A stretch of 64,000 bases of DNA, taken from the NCBI GenBank assembly GCA_019694795.1, contig JAIBBF010000009.1:16943-80942 (forward strand), written 5' to 3'. The notes beneath the pieces are model-generated. The model saw only the letters and a program-made list of their open reading frames with translations. It had not been told where the DNA came from and did not search any database. This DNA is from Flavobacteriales bacterium (GTDB taxonomy: Bacteria > Bacteroidota > Bacteroidia > Flavobacteriales_D > UBA2798). This document shows, in pieces, positions 1 through 8,250 of the stretch; within the stretch, counting starts at the first letter, position 1, and every line of letters begins with the position of its first letter. Both the position numbers and the translations under genes were made by a program.

Positions 1-34
1 TCTCAATAATATACCTGTCCAACTTCCATTTCAT
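1..34 (-). CDS. start of a CDS cut by the window edge
   Basis: On the minus strand an ATG at 34 opens a frame that reads MKWKLDRYIIE and runs off the window with no stop. The ATG overlaps the TGA stop of the YkgJ-like gene in an ATGA arrangement, which is typical of translationally coupled operon genes. Only eleven residues are visible, so no function can be given. It would be the sixth gene of the panC operon. Confidence 0.45.
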   Translation of the reverse strand, partial: MKWKLDRYIIE

Positions 35-513
35 CCCTTTTTCAGATCTTCAACAATCTCAAGTACAGCGGGACAAACCATGGTGTTTTTCCAGGTGAGA
101 TCTAGCAACTGAATCATTTTACGGCGATCCGTATGCGGATATTCCCGGCAGGCAGTTGGTCGTCCCTCATAAACCGAGCAGTAATTATCTGCGCCTAAAA
201 ATGGACAAGGCGAGCTTTTCATGATGTAGGTCCCGTCCTTCTCGGGCAGTAAAAAGCGATCGATTAATTCGGAGGGACGAATCCGCATATGTCTGGCCAA
301 TCGTTCAACATCACTTTCTTTCACCATGGGCGAAGTGGTTTTGCAGCAATTGGCACATTCCAGACAATCGATTCTCGAAAAAACTTCATCATGCAATCCA
401 TGAAATCGTTCATCCAGCTTTCTGGGATCCGATTTTTTTAATGCACTCAGAAACTTTTTATTTTCTGCTTTTTTATCCTGCGCCTTTCGGGCAAACGCAA
501 GCAGATCAATCAT
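31..513 (-). CDS. YkgJ-family cysteine cluster protein
   Basis: A 160-residue cytoplasmic protein with eight cysteines arranged as in the YkgJ/CxxCxxCC (Fe- or Zn-chelating, UPF0153) family: C50, C53, C56 and C57, then C103, C112, C122 and C147. The later CPFL...YC..Y..RP..CR.YP block is the characteristic second half of the family. The family is thought to bind a metal cluster, but no defined reaction is established. The gene starts with ATG two bases after the stop of the hldE-type gene and its own stop overlaps the ATG of the next gene, so it is an operon member. Its role within this operon is not evident. Confidence 0.85.
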   Translation of the reverse strand: MIDLLAFARKAQDKKAENKKFLSALKKSDPRKLDERFHGLHDEVFSRIDCLECANCCKTTSPMVKESDVERLARHMRIRPSELIDRFLLPEKDGTYIMKSSPCPFLGADNYCSVYEGRPTACREYPHTDRRKMIQLLDLTWKNTMVCPAVLEIVEDLKKG

Positions 514-515
514 AA

Positions 516-1034
516 CTAAGATTTTAGTTTTGCAATGGTAGAGGTAGTAGAAAATCCGTCAACCAAAGGAATGGTTACCACTTTTCCGCCTTTCGATTTT
601 ACCAGATCAGAACCCACGATGTATTTTTTTGAAGCTGGATTGCTTTCTTCCGCATCATAATCTCCTCCCTTCACTAAAACATCCGGCATTAATGCACGAA
701 TAAGTTCCAGCGGAGTGTCCTCATCAAACAAAACAACAGCATCTACCAAATGAAGTGAAGCCAAAACAATGGCGCGCGATTCCTGATCATTCACCGGCCT
801 GCCCTCTCCTTTTCCCTGGCGACGAACACTGGCATCGGTATTTAATCCCACCACCAGTTTATTCCCCAATTCGGCAGCTTGTGCAAGATAGGTAACGTGT
901 CCACGATGCAAAATATCGAAACAACCATTGGTAAAAACCACCTTATCGCTTTTTAAATGCCAGCTGCTCATTTGGCGTTTCATGGTGGTAAGATCGTGGA
1001 TCTTGTGTTTTAAAATTTCGAATTTCCCTTCCAT
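516..1034 (-). CDS. hldE/rfaE2: D-glycero-beta-D-manno-heptose 1-phosphate adenylyltransferase
   Basis: A 172-residue cytidylyltransferase-like nucleotidyltransferase. The [17 protein letters not shown] stretch carries the HxGH nucleotide-binding motif. It is followed by the family pattern [10 protein letters not shown]...[14 protein letters not shown] and VLVKGGDY. This matches the stand-alone C-terminal (adenylyltransferase) half of HldE, which converts heptose 1-phosphate to ADP-heptose for LPS core synthesis. The kinase half is absent here and would have to be encoded elsewhere, as is usual for split HldE systems. It begins with ATG 19 bases after the upstream flippase gene, in the same operon. 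Glycerol-3-phosphate cytidylyltransferase is a related alternative, but the VKGGDY and DTP motifs favour the heptose enzyme. Confidence 0.88.
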   Translation of the reverse strand: MEGKFEILKHKIHDLTTMKRQMSSWHLKSDKVVFTNGCFDILHRGHVTYLAQAAELGNKLVVGLNTDASVRRQGKGEGRPVNDQESRAIVLASLHLVDAVVLFDEDTPLELIRALMPDVLVKGGDYDAEESNPASKKYIVGSDLVKSKGGKVVTIPLVDGFSTTSTIAKLKS

Positions 1035-1053
1035 GATGGTGACGGTATAAAAA

Positions 1054-2034
1054 TTATAAATCGTTATTGATACGGGGCATCAGATAAAATGAAATAGCGC
1101 CTGCTACAACCAATAAAATCGTTTGAGCTGCCCAGGTAACCCAACCCAATGCAATGACTATATCATGATCTGCACCATACAAGGTGAGCGCAGATGCAAC
1201 CAGCATCGGATAAACACCAACACCTCCCTGCACCAAAATTATTCCCAAACTTCCTCCTAAAAATCCGAGCATTAACCCTTTAAATTCAATCTGACTCGTT
1301 TCCTCAATGGAATAAAAACAAACAATGTATAATCCGATATACAAGACCCAGATCAATACGGTTAATCCGATAAACTCCCAGCGTTTTTTCAGGCGAAGAA
1401 TAGCTAATAAACCATCAGCGAGTCCTTTTAAAATAGCATTGACTTTCGCTCTTATTTTCGGATTAATAATATAAAGCACCAAACCGGCGATAGCTAAAGC
1501 GGCAACTACATAAACAATGTAGGAGGTCCAGGACGAACCTGAATTTTTTGTTTGTCCGCTCCCCAAATCATCCAGTTTCTTTTTGAGTAGTTCAAATTTA
1601 TCGTACTGCATAAAAATGGTAATCAGCGAAATGGTTCCCAGCATAAACACATCCACCACCCGCTCTGCGAGAATGGTACCGAATGCTTTTTCGAAAGGCA
1701 CTTTTTCGTAACGGGTCATCATCCCTGCGCGACTTACCTCTCCGGCTCGTGGAAGCAGTAAATTCATAAAATAACCGATCATCACTGCGTGATAATTATT
1801 CCACACATTGGTTTTATAGCCCATCGGTTCGAGCAGGTATTTCCAGCGAAGGGCACGGGTAAAGTGACTGAACCAGGAAAATAAAACAGAAAAAGCGATG
1901 AATAAATAATTGGCGCGATTTAAAACCGAAGCCACTTTGTCTTTGTCCTGAATGGAGTCGAAGGAGTACCAGGCTAAATAAATTCCTAAGGAAAGCGGAA
2001 CTATTACCTTGAGAGCTCCAATCAGCTTTTTCAC
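1054..2034 (-). CDS. flippase-like / lysylphosphatidylglycerol synthase TM-region protein (UPF0104)
   Basis: A 326-residue integral membrane protein with about eight hydrophobic segments. The motif [37 protein letters not shown] is diagnostic of the UPF0104/AglD-like family (the transmembrane half of MprF). Family members are linked to lipid-linked sugar or aminoacyl-lipid handling in the inner membrane; the substrate is unknown here. The start is GTG at 2034, overlapping the TGA of panD (GTGA overlap), so translation is probably coupled. Its position between panD and a heptose adenylyltransferase hints at an envelope role, but that is inference. Confidence 0.85.
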   Translation of the reverse strand: MKKLIGALKVIVPLSLGIYLAWYSFDSIQDKDKVASVLNRANYLFIAFSVLFSWFSHFTRALRWKYLLEPMGYKTNVWNNYHAVMIGYFMNLLLPRAGEVSRAGMMTRYEKVPFEKAFGTILAERVVDVFMLGTISLITIFMQYDKFELLKKKLDDLGSGQTKNSGSSWTSYIVYVVAALAIAGLVLYIINPKIRAKVNAILKGLADGLLAILRLKKRWEFIGLTVLIWVLYIGLYIVCFYSIEETSQIEFKGLMLGFLGGSLGIILVQGGVGVYPMLVASALTLYGADHDIVIALGWVTWAAQTILLVVAGAISFYLMPRINNDL

Positions 2035-2384
2035 GCTTTCAGAGAATTGGTTTCAGGATCGGGGAAAATTACCATTGGTTTAAAGCTTTTAGCCGCTTCA
2101 AATTCCATTCCCGCATAAGAAATGACAATTACATCGTCGCCCGGACTAAACTTCAATGCCGCCGGACCATTCAGGCAAATCACGCCACTGCCGCGGGGGC
2201 CTTTGATCACGTATGTGATGATGCGTTCACCATTTCGGTAATTGAGTACATGCACTTGTTCGTTCTCAATAAGATTAGCAGCATCCATCAGATTTTCATC
2301 GATGGTGATACTTCCGATATAATTCAGATCAGCCTCTGTAACACGACAGCGGTGAATCTTGGATTTCATAACCTGGATTTCCAT
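2031..2384 (-). CDS. panD: aspartate 1-decarboxylase (pyruvoyl enzyme)
   Basis: A 117-residue protein that makes beta-alanine from L-aspartate for pantothenate synthesis. The opening [23 protein letters not shown] is the classic PanD start. The proenzyme cleaves itself at Gly24-Ser25, turning Ser25 into the pyruvoyl cofactor. The later [10 protein letters not shown] and [20 protein letters not shown] blocks are also typical, and the length is normal for the family. It follows panC after 80 bases and overlaps the flippase gene by four bases. With panC it covers the beta-alanine and condensation steps of the pathway. panB and panE are not in the window. Confidence 0.97.
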   Translation of the reverse strand: MEIQVMKSKIHRCRVTEADLNYIGSITIDENLMDAANLIENEQVHVLNYRNGERIITYVIKGPRGSGVICLNGPAALKFSPGDDVIVISYAGMEFEAAKSFKPMVIFPDPETNSLKA

Positions 2385-2464
2385 GGGCTCAAAGTTAGAA
2401 AGGAAAATTGGATTGAATAGGGAATTGCGTGAAAAACAATTGAATTATCGATTGAGGATAAAAA

Positions 2465-3313
2465 TCAGAGCGAAAACAGCTCCATATTATCGATAAGCCG
2501 AACCTTTCCCACAAAAGCAGCCACCAATGCCACAGCAGGTTCCGATTCCGGATGTAAAACGGGTTTCAGTGTTTTACTGTTACAGATGGAGAAATACTCC
2601 AGACGGAGTCCCTCAATATGATTCAATTTTTCGATCGCCGATTTTTCTGTTAGCTCAACACCCTTTTGGGAATACTCCGCTTTCGCCTCACGCAGCACCC
2701 GGCTCAAATGCAGCGCAATTTGCCGATCCGTTTCCGATAACAGAAGATTTCTGGAGCTCATGGCTAAACCGTCGGCTTCCCGCTTGGTCTCCAAAGCCAC
2801 AATCTGTATAGGAAAGGAAAATTTCTTTACTAAAGCCCGGATAATCATTACTTGCTGAAAATCTTTTTTACCGAAAAAAGCTACATCCGGCTGTACAATT
2901 TCAAAAAAGCGTTTCACCACCATGCCCACTCCGGAAAAGTGACCCGGACGATGTTTCCCTTCGAGCACGGTTTCGATATAACCGAAATCTATCTTTAGCC
3001 TCGACGATTCATCCGGATACATGTCTTTCACCTCCGGCAGAAAAACAACATCACAACCTGCTTCCTCTAACATCGTGGCATCTTTTTCAACTACACGAGG
3101 GTAGCGCTCAAAATCCGAAGGGTCGTTAAATTGGGTGGGATTCACAAAAACGGAGGCGATAACCACATCACACGTGGCTTTTGCCGCCTGAATCAAAGAG
3201 ATATGTCCCGCATGCAAAGCCCCCATCGTGGGGACAAATCCAACTTTTTTACCCAGCGCCTTTTGTGAGCGGGAAAAATCTGAAATTTCATTGGGGGAAC
3301 TTAATCTTTTCAA
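2465..3313 (-). CDS. panC: pantothenate synthetase
   Basis: It joins pantoate and beta-alanine using ATP. The motifs visible are GFVPTMGALHAGHISLI (HxGH), FVNPTQF, PGHFSGVGMVV, FGKKDFQQ and AMSSRNLLL (KMSKS equivalent). The open frame extends to a TTG at 3352, but a TAGATTTG promoter element lies over that codon (3350-3357), so transcription should start downstream of it. The next credible start is TTG at 3313, giving MKRLSSPNEI and 282 residues, the usual PanC length. No ATG precedes the PTMG motif. It heads the operon panC-panD-flippase-hldE-ykgJ and is divergent from the GlgA-like gene. Confidence 0.93.
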   Translation of the reverse strand: MKRLSSPNEISDFSRSQKALGKKVGFVPTMGALHAGHISLIQAAKATCDVVIASVFVNPTQFNDPSDFERYPRVVEKDATMLEEAGCDVVFLPEVKDMYPDESSRLKIDFGYIETVLEGKHRPGHFSGVGMVVKRFFEIVQPDVAFFGKKDFQQVMIIRALVKKFSFPIQIVALETKREADGLAMSSRNLLLSETDRQIALHLSRVLREAKAEYSQKGVELTEKSAIEKLNHIEGLRLEYFSICNSKTLKPVLHPESEPAVALVAAFVGKVRLIDNMELFSL

Positions 3314-3349
3314 GGGCAGAAATAAGGGTCCGATTTCGTCGGGGGGCGG

Positions 3350-3357
3350 CAAATCTA
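3350..3357 (-). promoter_or_regulatory. candidate -7 element for panC operon
   Basis: The minus strand reads TAGATTTG, an exact match to the Bacteroidota -7 consensus TAnnTTTG. No good TTTG -33 partner is seen at the usual distance, so this is weaker than other promoters in the window. Its position implies a transcript start near 3345 and rules out the TTG at 3352 as the panC start. Confidence 0.45.
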
Positions 3358-3367
3358 AGGCGATTTG

Positions 3368-3398
3368 TTGAAAGTCCGATTTTTTTTCTATATTTTTG
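3368..3398 (+). promoter_or_regulatory. promoter for GlgA-like / DUF4270 / glmS run
   Basis: TTG at 3368-3370, a 20-base spacer, then TATTTTTG at 3391-3398, an exact TAnnTTTG -7 element. The predicted transcript starts about 3404, some 38 bases before the ATG at 3442. It lies back to back with the panC -7 element, so the two operons share about 90 bases of divergent control region. Confidence 0.6.
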
Positions 3399-3441
3399 TA
3401 CCCAGTTTTTCAACTACCGTAAGAAATCGCAAAACCAGTAT

Positions 3442-4263
3442 ATGGAAAAATTACGAGTACTATACGTTTCCCAGGAGATTACTCCATTTCTACCGGAAAC
3501 AGCAATCTCGACTATTGCAAGAAAATTACCACAAGGCGTACAGGAGATCGATAAGGAGGTTCGCGTCTTCATGCCCCGCTATGGTTGTATCAATGAAAGA
3601 AGACATCAACTTCACGAAGTGATACGCCTGTCCGGTATGAACATTATCATTAATGATAACGACCATCCCTTAATTATTAAGGTAGCTTCGATCCCTTCGG
3701 CACGTTTGCAGGTTTATTTCATCGATAACGAAGACTATTTTAAAAGAAAGCACGTTGTTAATGACGACAGCGGAAAGTTCTTTGAAGACAATGACGAGCG
3801 TTCGATTTTCTTTTGCAGAGGTGTACTTGAAACCGTAAAAAAACTAGGATGGGTTCCCGATGTTATTCACTGCCACGGCTGGATGACTGCATTGATGCCC
3901 GCTTATGTGAAAAAGTTTTATGGTGATGATCCGCACTTTGCAGATACGAAAGTGGTTTACTCAGTTTATGATAACGGATTTGCAGGTTCTTTCGATAAGA
4001 AACTTGCCAATAAGATGAAGTTCGACGGATTCAGCGAAAATGAATTAAGCGTTCTTAAATCGCCCGATTTCGTAAACCTGACTAAAATGGCAATTAACTT
4101 CTCCGACGGGGTAATTCTCGGAAGTGAAAAAGTTGATGCGAAAATTTCTTCTCATTTAAAGGAAACCGGAAAACCGGTACTTAATTATCACAATGAAGAA
4201 ACCTACGTAGCCGCCTATAACGAATTCTACGACAAAGTCGCCGAAGAAATGCTGGTCGACTAA
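3442..4263 (+). CDS. short GlgA-like glycogen/starch synthase N-terminal domain protein
   Basis: A 273-residue protein resembling only the N-terminal half of GT5 glycogen synthases (LYVSQEITPF, EVRVFMPRYG, VDVIHCHGWMTAL-like PDVIHCHGWMTALMP). The C-terminal nucleotide-sugar-binding half of the GT-B fold is missing. The KxGGL motif that contacts ADP-glucose in real GlgA is replaced by LPETAIST near residue 20. I recall short proteins of this type next to panC in other Bacteroidota, where they are annotated as glycogen synthase. Catalysis as a glycogen synthase looks unlikely from sequence. The frame is open upstream, but ATG 3442 follows the promoter and opens the family-like sequence MEKLRVLYVS. 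It lies 6 bases before the DUF4270 gene. Confidence 0.8.
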   Translation: MEKLRVLYVSQEITPFLPETAISTIARKLPQGVQEIDKEVRVFMPRYGCINERRHQLHEVIRLSGMNIIINDNDHPLIIKVASIPSARLQVYFIDNEDYFKRKHVVNDDSGKFFEDNDERSIFFCRGVLETVKKLGWVPDVIHCHGWMTALMPAYVKKFYGDDPHFADTKVVYSVYDNGFAGSFDKKLANKMKFDGFSENELSVLKSPDFVNLTKMAINFSDGVILGSEKVDAKISSHLKETGKPVLNYHNEETYVAAYNEFYDKVAEEMLVD

Positions 4264-4269
4264 CCCACC

Positions 4270-5610
4270 ATGAAATTGAAAACATCATCTCTTAAAGCTC
4301 AGCGGTCCTATTTGGCCGCTGTCTTTTTTGTATCACTCACCCTGTTCTCCTGTAGAAAAACAGAAGGCGATTTAGGATTGCTGGTTCAACCCCAGGAGGA
4401 CCAACTCCATGGAGACGTATTAGACACCTTAACGCTCCAGACTTATACCATTCTATCGGATTCGATACGGACCGATGAATTGCAAAACAATTTACTGGGC
4501 AGCATGGTAGATCCGGTATTCGGAAAAACAAAAGCCGGATTGTTTACACAAATTCGTCTCGAAGCAAATGCCCCAGCGTTTAATCCTTCGGATATCATTG
4601 TAGATTCCATTGTACTATCGATTGCTTACCAATCGTACTACGGCGAACTCGATGCGCAGAATTTTCATGTGTACGAAGTGTTAGATACCATGAATCAAGA
4701 TTCGGTATATTATTCGAATCAGGTTTTGGATTACGATCCAACCGATCTGGTTATGAGCGGATACAATACGCAGAATCCCGACATGTTTAATTATTATCAC
4801 GACGCTATTACCGGAGATTCATCCAAACCACAACTGAGATTACGTCTCGATAATAACCTTGCACAACGATTTGTAAACGCAGGAGGAACCGCAGATCTGG
4901 CCGACAATACCGCATTCACCAATTGGTTTAAAGGTTTATATGTTACGGTTGACAATCCCGCACAAAGCACAGGTGATGGAGGGATTTTGTATATGGACAT
5001 GGGCGATGCCGCTACGAAAGTGACTATGTATTACCGTGAAATCACCAGTGGAGACACCATTCGCTTTACCTTTTTAATCAACGACCGTTGTGCCCGCTAT
5101 ACCACCTTTGAGCATGATTACAGTGGTACCGTAATTGAACAGCAATTATTGGATTCAACCCGCGGAAATAGTCAATTCTATTTACAAGGAGGAGCAGGAT
5201 TGCAGGCGATGATTCACGTTCCGCATTTAATGAATGTGAACAACCTCGGTAATTGCGTGCTTAACCTGGCAGAATTAATTATTCCCGTAGAATATTTTAA
5301 TCTCGATCCATTGGCCCCCGCACCACAAATTATGCTGAGTGGAATTAATGATGATGGAACAACCTATGTTCCTCTCGATATTCAATTGGGCGATTTGGTG
5401 TTTGGCGGATTTTACGATGCAAGCAATAAAGTTTACCGCTTTGCTATTACGCGCCATTTGCAGGAAATATTATTGGGACACAAAAACAACAACGGAATGA
5501 AATTATTTGTGGTTGGTTCTGCCGTATCTGCTTACCGCAGTGTAATGGCGGGTCCGAATTCAGATAATCGCCGGCAACCTTCTTTAAAAATTATTTATAC
5601 CAAATACTAA
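4270..5610 (+). CDS. DUF4270-domain outer-membrane lipoprotein
   Basis: A 446-residue predicted lipoprotein. A hydrophobic signal segment ends in the lipobox LTLFSC (Cys28). The mature region GDLGLLVQPQEDQLHG...LGSMVDPVFGKTKAGLFTQIRL is the hallmark of DUF4270, a Bacteroidota-specific family of unknown function. The rest is beta-rich, with a C-terminal RRQPSLKIIYTKY ending common in the family. It sits between the GlgA-like gene and glmS with gaps of only 6 bases on each side, so the three are co-transcribed. The biochemical role is not known. Confidence 0.85.
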   Translation: MKLKTSSLKAQRSYLAAVFFVSLTLFSCRKTEGDLGLLVQPQEDQLHGDVLDTLTLQTYTILSDSIRTDELQNNLLGSMVDPVFGKTKAGLFTQIRLEANAPAFNPSDIIVDSIVLSIAYQSYYGELDAQNFHVYEVLDTMNQDSVYYSNQVLDYDPTDLVMSGYNTQNPDMFNYYHDAITGDSSKPQLRLRLDNNLAQRFVNAGGTADLADNTAFTNWFKGLYVTVDNPAQSTGDGGILYMDMGDAATKVTMYYREITSGDTIRFTFLINDRCARYTTFEHDYSGTVIEQQLLDSTRGNSQFYLQGGAGLQAMIHVPHLMNVNNLGNCVLNLAELIIPVEYFNLDPLAPAPQIMLSGINDDGTTYVPLDIQLGDLVFGGFYDASNKVYRFAITRHLQEILLGHKNNNGMKLFVVGSAVSAYRSVMAGPNSDNRRQPSLKIIYTKY

Positions 5611-5616
5611 TTTACC

Positions 5617-7461
5617 ATGTGCGGAATTGTAGGATACATTGGAACCAAAGAAGCATATCCGATTATTGTAAAAGGATTAAAACGTCTCGAATACAGAGGT
5701 TATGATTCTGCAGGAATTGCATTGCTGGAAAACGGCGAAGTAAATGTGTACAAGAAAAAAGGAAAAGTTGCCGACCTCGAAGCTTTTTGCAATGGAAAAG
5801 ATATTACCGGTAATATCGGAATCGGTCACACCCGCTGGGCAACGCATGGTCAACCTAACGACGAAAACGCACATCCGCACACCTCCGGTGATGGAGAATT
5901 GGCTTTAATTCACAATGGAATTATTGAGAATTACGCCATCATTAAAGAAGAACTTTTAAAACGCGGACACCAATTCAAATCGGAAACCGATACTGAAGTG
6001 TTGGTTCATTTTATTGAAGAAATTAAACGCAAAGAAAAAGTAGATTTATTTGAAGCCGTTCGTATTGCCCTCAATGAAGTACACGGTGCATATGCCATTG
6101 TTGTAATTGATAAATCGAATCCCAATCAATTAATCGCAGCAAAAAAATCATCACCACTGGTGATAGGAATTGGTGAAGAAGGTGAATTCTTTTTGGCTTC
6201 GGATGCTACTCCAATTGTAGAATACACTAAAAACGTAGTTTACCTCGAAGACGAAGAAATTGCAGTGCTGGATCGTAACAGTGGTTTGAAATTAAAAAAC
6301 ATAAAAAATCAGGATAAACGTCCTTCCATCACTGAGCTCGAGTTGCAACTTGAAGCATTGGAAAAAGGTGGCTTTGAACATTTCATGCTAAAAGAAATCT
6401 ATGAACAACCGCGCTCCATTCGCGATTGTATGCGTGGAAGAATCAGCTCAACACAGGGCTGGGTTCAATTAGGCGGTATCAAAGATTTCGAAGAAAAAAT
6501 GAGCAATGCCAAGCGCATCATTATGGTCGCTTGTGGCACATCATGGCATGCAGGATTGGTAGGCGAATATCTATTTGAAGAATTAGCCCGCATTCCTGTT
6601 GAAGTTGAATACGCTTCTGAATTCCGTTACAGAAATCCGATTGTAGATGAAAATGATGTGATCATTGCTATTTCTCAGTCTGGAGAAACTGCTGATACGT
6701 TAGCTGCTATTCAACTGGCAAAATCCAAAGGTGCAACCATCATTGGTATTTGTAATGTGGTTGGATCAACCATCGCGCGCTCTACCGATGCAGGTTCGTA
6801 TACGCATGCGGGACCCGAAATCGGTGTGGCTTCTACCAAAGCGTTTACTGCACAGGTTACCGTTCTTACGTTAATGGCATTGATGATCGGAAAAAAACGC
6901 GGAACAATTCCTGCATCGCGCTTCAATCGCTTATTGGTAGAAATGGATTCCATTCCCGAAAAAGTAGAAGAAGTATTGCAAGCCAATGCACAAATAAAAT
7001 ACATTGCCGATATCTATAAAGACGCTCAAAACGCATTATATCTGGGCCGAGGTAATTCCTTCCCTGTTGCATTAGAAGGCGCCTTAAAACTCAAAGAAAT
7101 ATCATACATCCATGCCGAGGGATATCCTGCAGCAGAAATGAAGCACGGACCTATCGCATTAATCGATGAAGAAATGCCGGTGTTTGTTATCGCAACGCAG
7201 GGTCCTTCTTATGAAAAAGTAGTCAGCAACATTCAAGAAGTAAAAGCTCGTAAAGGAAAAATTATTGCTATTGTCACCAAAGGTGATACTGTTGTAAAAG
7301 GACTCGCCGATCACATCATTGAAATTCCCGATGCAGATGATGTACTGGTTCCTTTACTGGCAGTAATTCCACTTCAGCTTTTATCGTATCACATTGCCGT
7401 GATGCGCGGATGCAATGTGGACCAACCCCGAAATCTTGCAAAATCTGTAACTGTAGAATAA
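5617..7461 (+). CDS. glmS: glutamine-fructose-6-phosphate aminotransferase (isomerizing)
   Basis: A 614-residue enzyme making glucosamine 6-phosphate, the first step to UDP-GlcNAc for peptidoglycan and LPS. It begins MCGIVGYIG with the N-terminal nucleophile Cys2. The glutaminase domain (about 1-225) shows GHTRWATHG and HNGIIENY. Two SIS domains follow, with ACGTSWHAGLV, SQSGETADT, ASTKAFTAQ and the closing LAKSVTVE. The length is normal. It is co-directional and tightly spaced after DUF4270, and the following gene starts on the very next base after its stop. No glmS ribozyme-like leader is visible, and there is no room for one. Confidence 0.98.
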   Translation: MCGIVGYIGTKEAYPIIVKGLKRLEYRGYDSAGIALLENGEVNVYKKKGKVADLEAFCNGKDITGNIGIGHTRWATHGQPNDENAHPHTSGDGELALIHNGIIENYAIIKEELLKRGHQFKSETDTEVLVHFIEEIKRKEKVDLFEAVRIALNEVHGAYAIVVIDKSNPNQLIAAKKSSPLVIGIGEEGEFFLASDATPIVEYTKNVVYLEDEEIAVLDRNSGLKLKNIKNQDKRPSITELELQLEALEKGGFEHFMLKEIYEQPRSIRDCMRGRISSTQGWVQLGGIKDFEEKMSNAKRIIMVACGTSWHAGLVGEYLFEELARIPVEVEYASEFRYRNPIVDENDVIIAISQSGETADTLAAIQLAKSKGATIIGICNVVGSTIARSTDAGSYTHAGPEIGVASTKAFTAQVTVLTLMALMIGKKRGTIPASRFNRLLVEMDSIPEKVEEVLQANAQIKYIADIYKDAQNALYLGRGNSFPVALEGALKLKEISYIHAEGYPAAEMKHGPIALIDEEMPVFVIATQGPSYEKVVSNIQEVKARKGKIIAIVTKGDTVVKGLADHIIEIPDADDVLVPLLAVIPLQLLSYHIAVMRGCNVDQPRNLAKSVTVE

Positions 7462-8193
7462 ATGAAAAATTTCATTGTTCAATTAGCAGGAGGGGTGTTG
7501 ATCTCCTCCTTCTTTTTTTCCTGCACCAACCAGGAAACACCAGTCTACGAAAAACGTCAGGCGGATTCCACCCACCAAAAAACAGAAGAGCATGGTCACC
7601 ACCACCACCAGGATGCGAATGCTTACATGAATGAAAGTGAATTCGAAGAATTGGTTGATCGTTTCGAAAATCCTTCGCGCAATGAATGGCAAAAACCGGA
7701 AGAGGTAATTCAACTCCTTGGCGACTTAAAAGGAAAAACCATTTTAGACATCGGAGCGGGAACGGGTTATTATTCGTTTCGTTTTGCAGAGAAGGCAGAG
7801 AAAGTAATCGCCGCAGATGTAGATGAGCGTTTTCTGGAATACATGGAGGACAAAAACCTGAATCTGGGCAAAAAAAACATGGAATTCCGCAAAGCTGAAA
7901 TGAATAATCCCCCCATTCTGGAAAATGAAGCTGATGTGGTTATACTGGTGGACGTGTATCATCACATCGATCGCCGTAAAACCTATTTTTCTGCACTGAA
8001 AAAAGGATTGAAAAAAGGGGGACATCTCTTTATCATCGATTTTAAAAAAGGTGATCTGCCGCAAGGTCCTCCCAATGAAATGAAAATTGGTCCTAACACC
8101 GTAATACAGGAAATGAAAGAAGCTGGTTTTCAATCGGAATTAATGGACACTACCACCTTGCCTTATCAATATGTGTTAAAATTTGGGCATTAA
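7462..8193 (+). CDS. class I SAM-methyltransferase-fold lipoprotein
   Basis: A 243-residue protein with a signal peptide and lipobox SFFFSC (Cys20), a His-rich linker EEHGHHHHQDANAYMN, and then a Rossmann methyltransferase domain. Motif I is ILDIGAGTGYYSFRFA, motif II is VIAADVD, and NEADVVILVDVYHHI is motif IV-like. It looks like a methyltransferase exported and anchored in the envelope, which is odd because SAM is cytoplasmic. It starts directly after the glmS stop, so it is probably co-transcribed. Substrate unknown. If the N-terminal segment were a membrane anchor facing inward the enzyme could still reach SAM, but the FSC lipobox and charged linker argue for export. Confidence 0.85.
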   Translation: MKNFIVQLAGGVLISSFFFSCTNQETPVYEKRQADSTHQKTEEHGHHHHQDANAYMNESEFEELVDRFENPSRNEWQKPEEVIQLLGDLKGKTILDIGAGTGYYSFRFAEKAEKVIAADVDERFLEYMEDKNLNLGKKNMEFRKAEMNNPPILENEADVVILVDVYHHIDRRKTYFSALKKGLKKGGHLFIIDFKKGDLPQGPPNEMKIGPNTVIQEMKEAGFQSELMDTTTLPYQYVLKFGH

Positions 8194-8250
8194 GTCACTT
8201 ATTCATTGAATCGCTTGACTCATATCGCTTAGTCGCTATATATTTAGAAA

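Noticed and set aside
3181..3441. Upstream extension of the GlgA-like frame
   Set aside because: It runs over panC and the divergent promoter; the family-like sequence starts at ATG 3442.
3442..7461. Possible glycogen metabolism cluster (GlgA-like plus GlmS)
   Set aside because: No branching enzyme, phosphorylase or GlgC nearby, and the GlgA-like protein lacks catalytic motifs.
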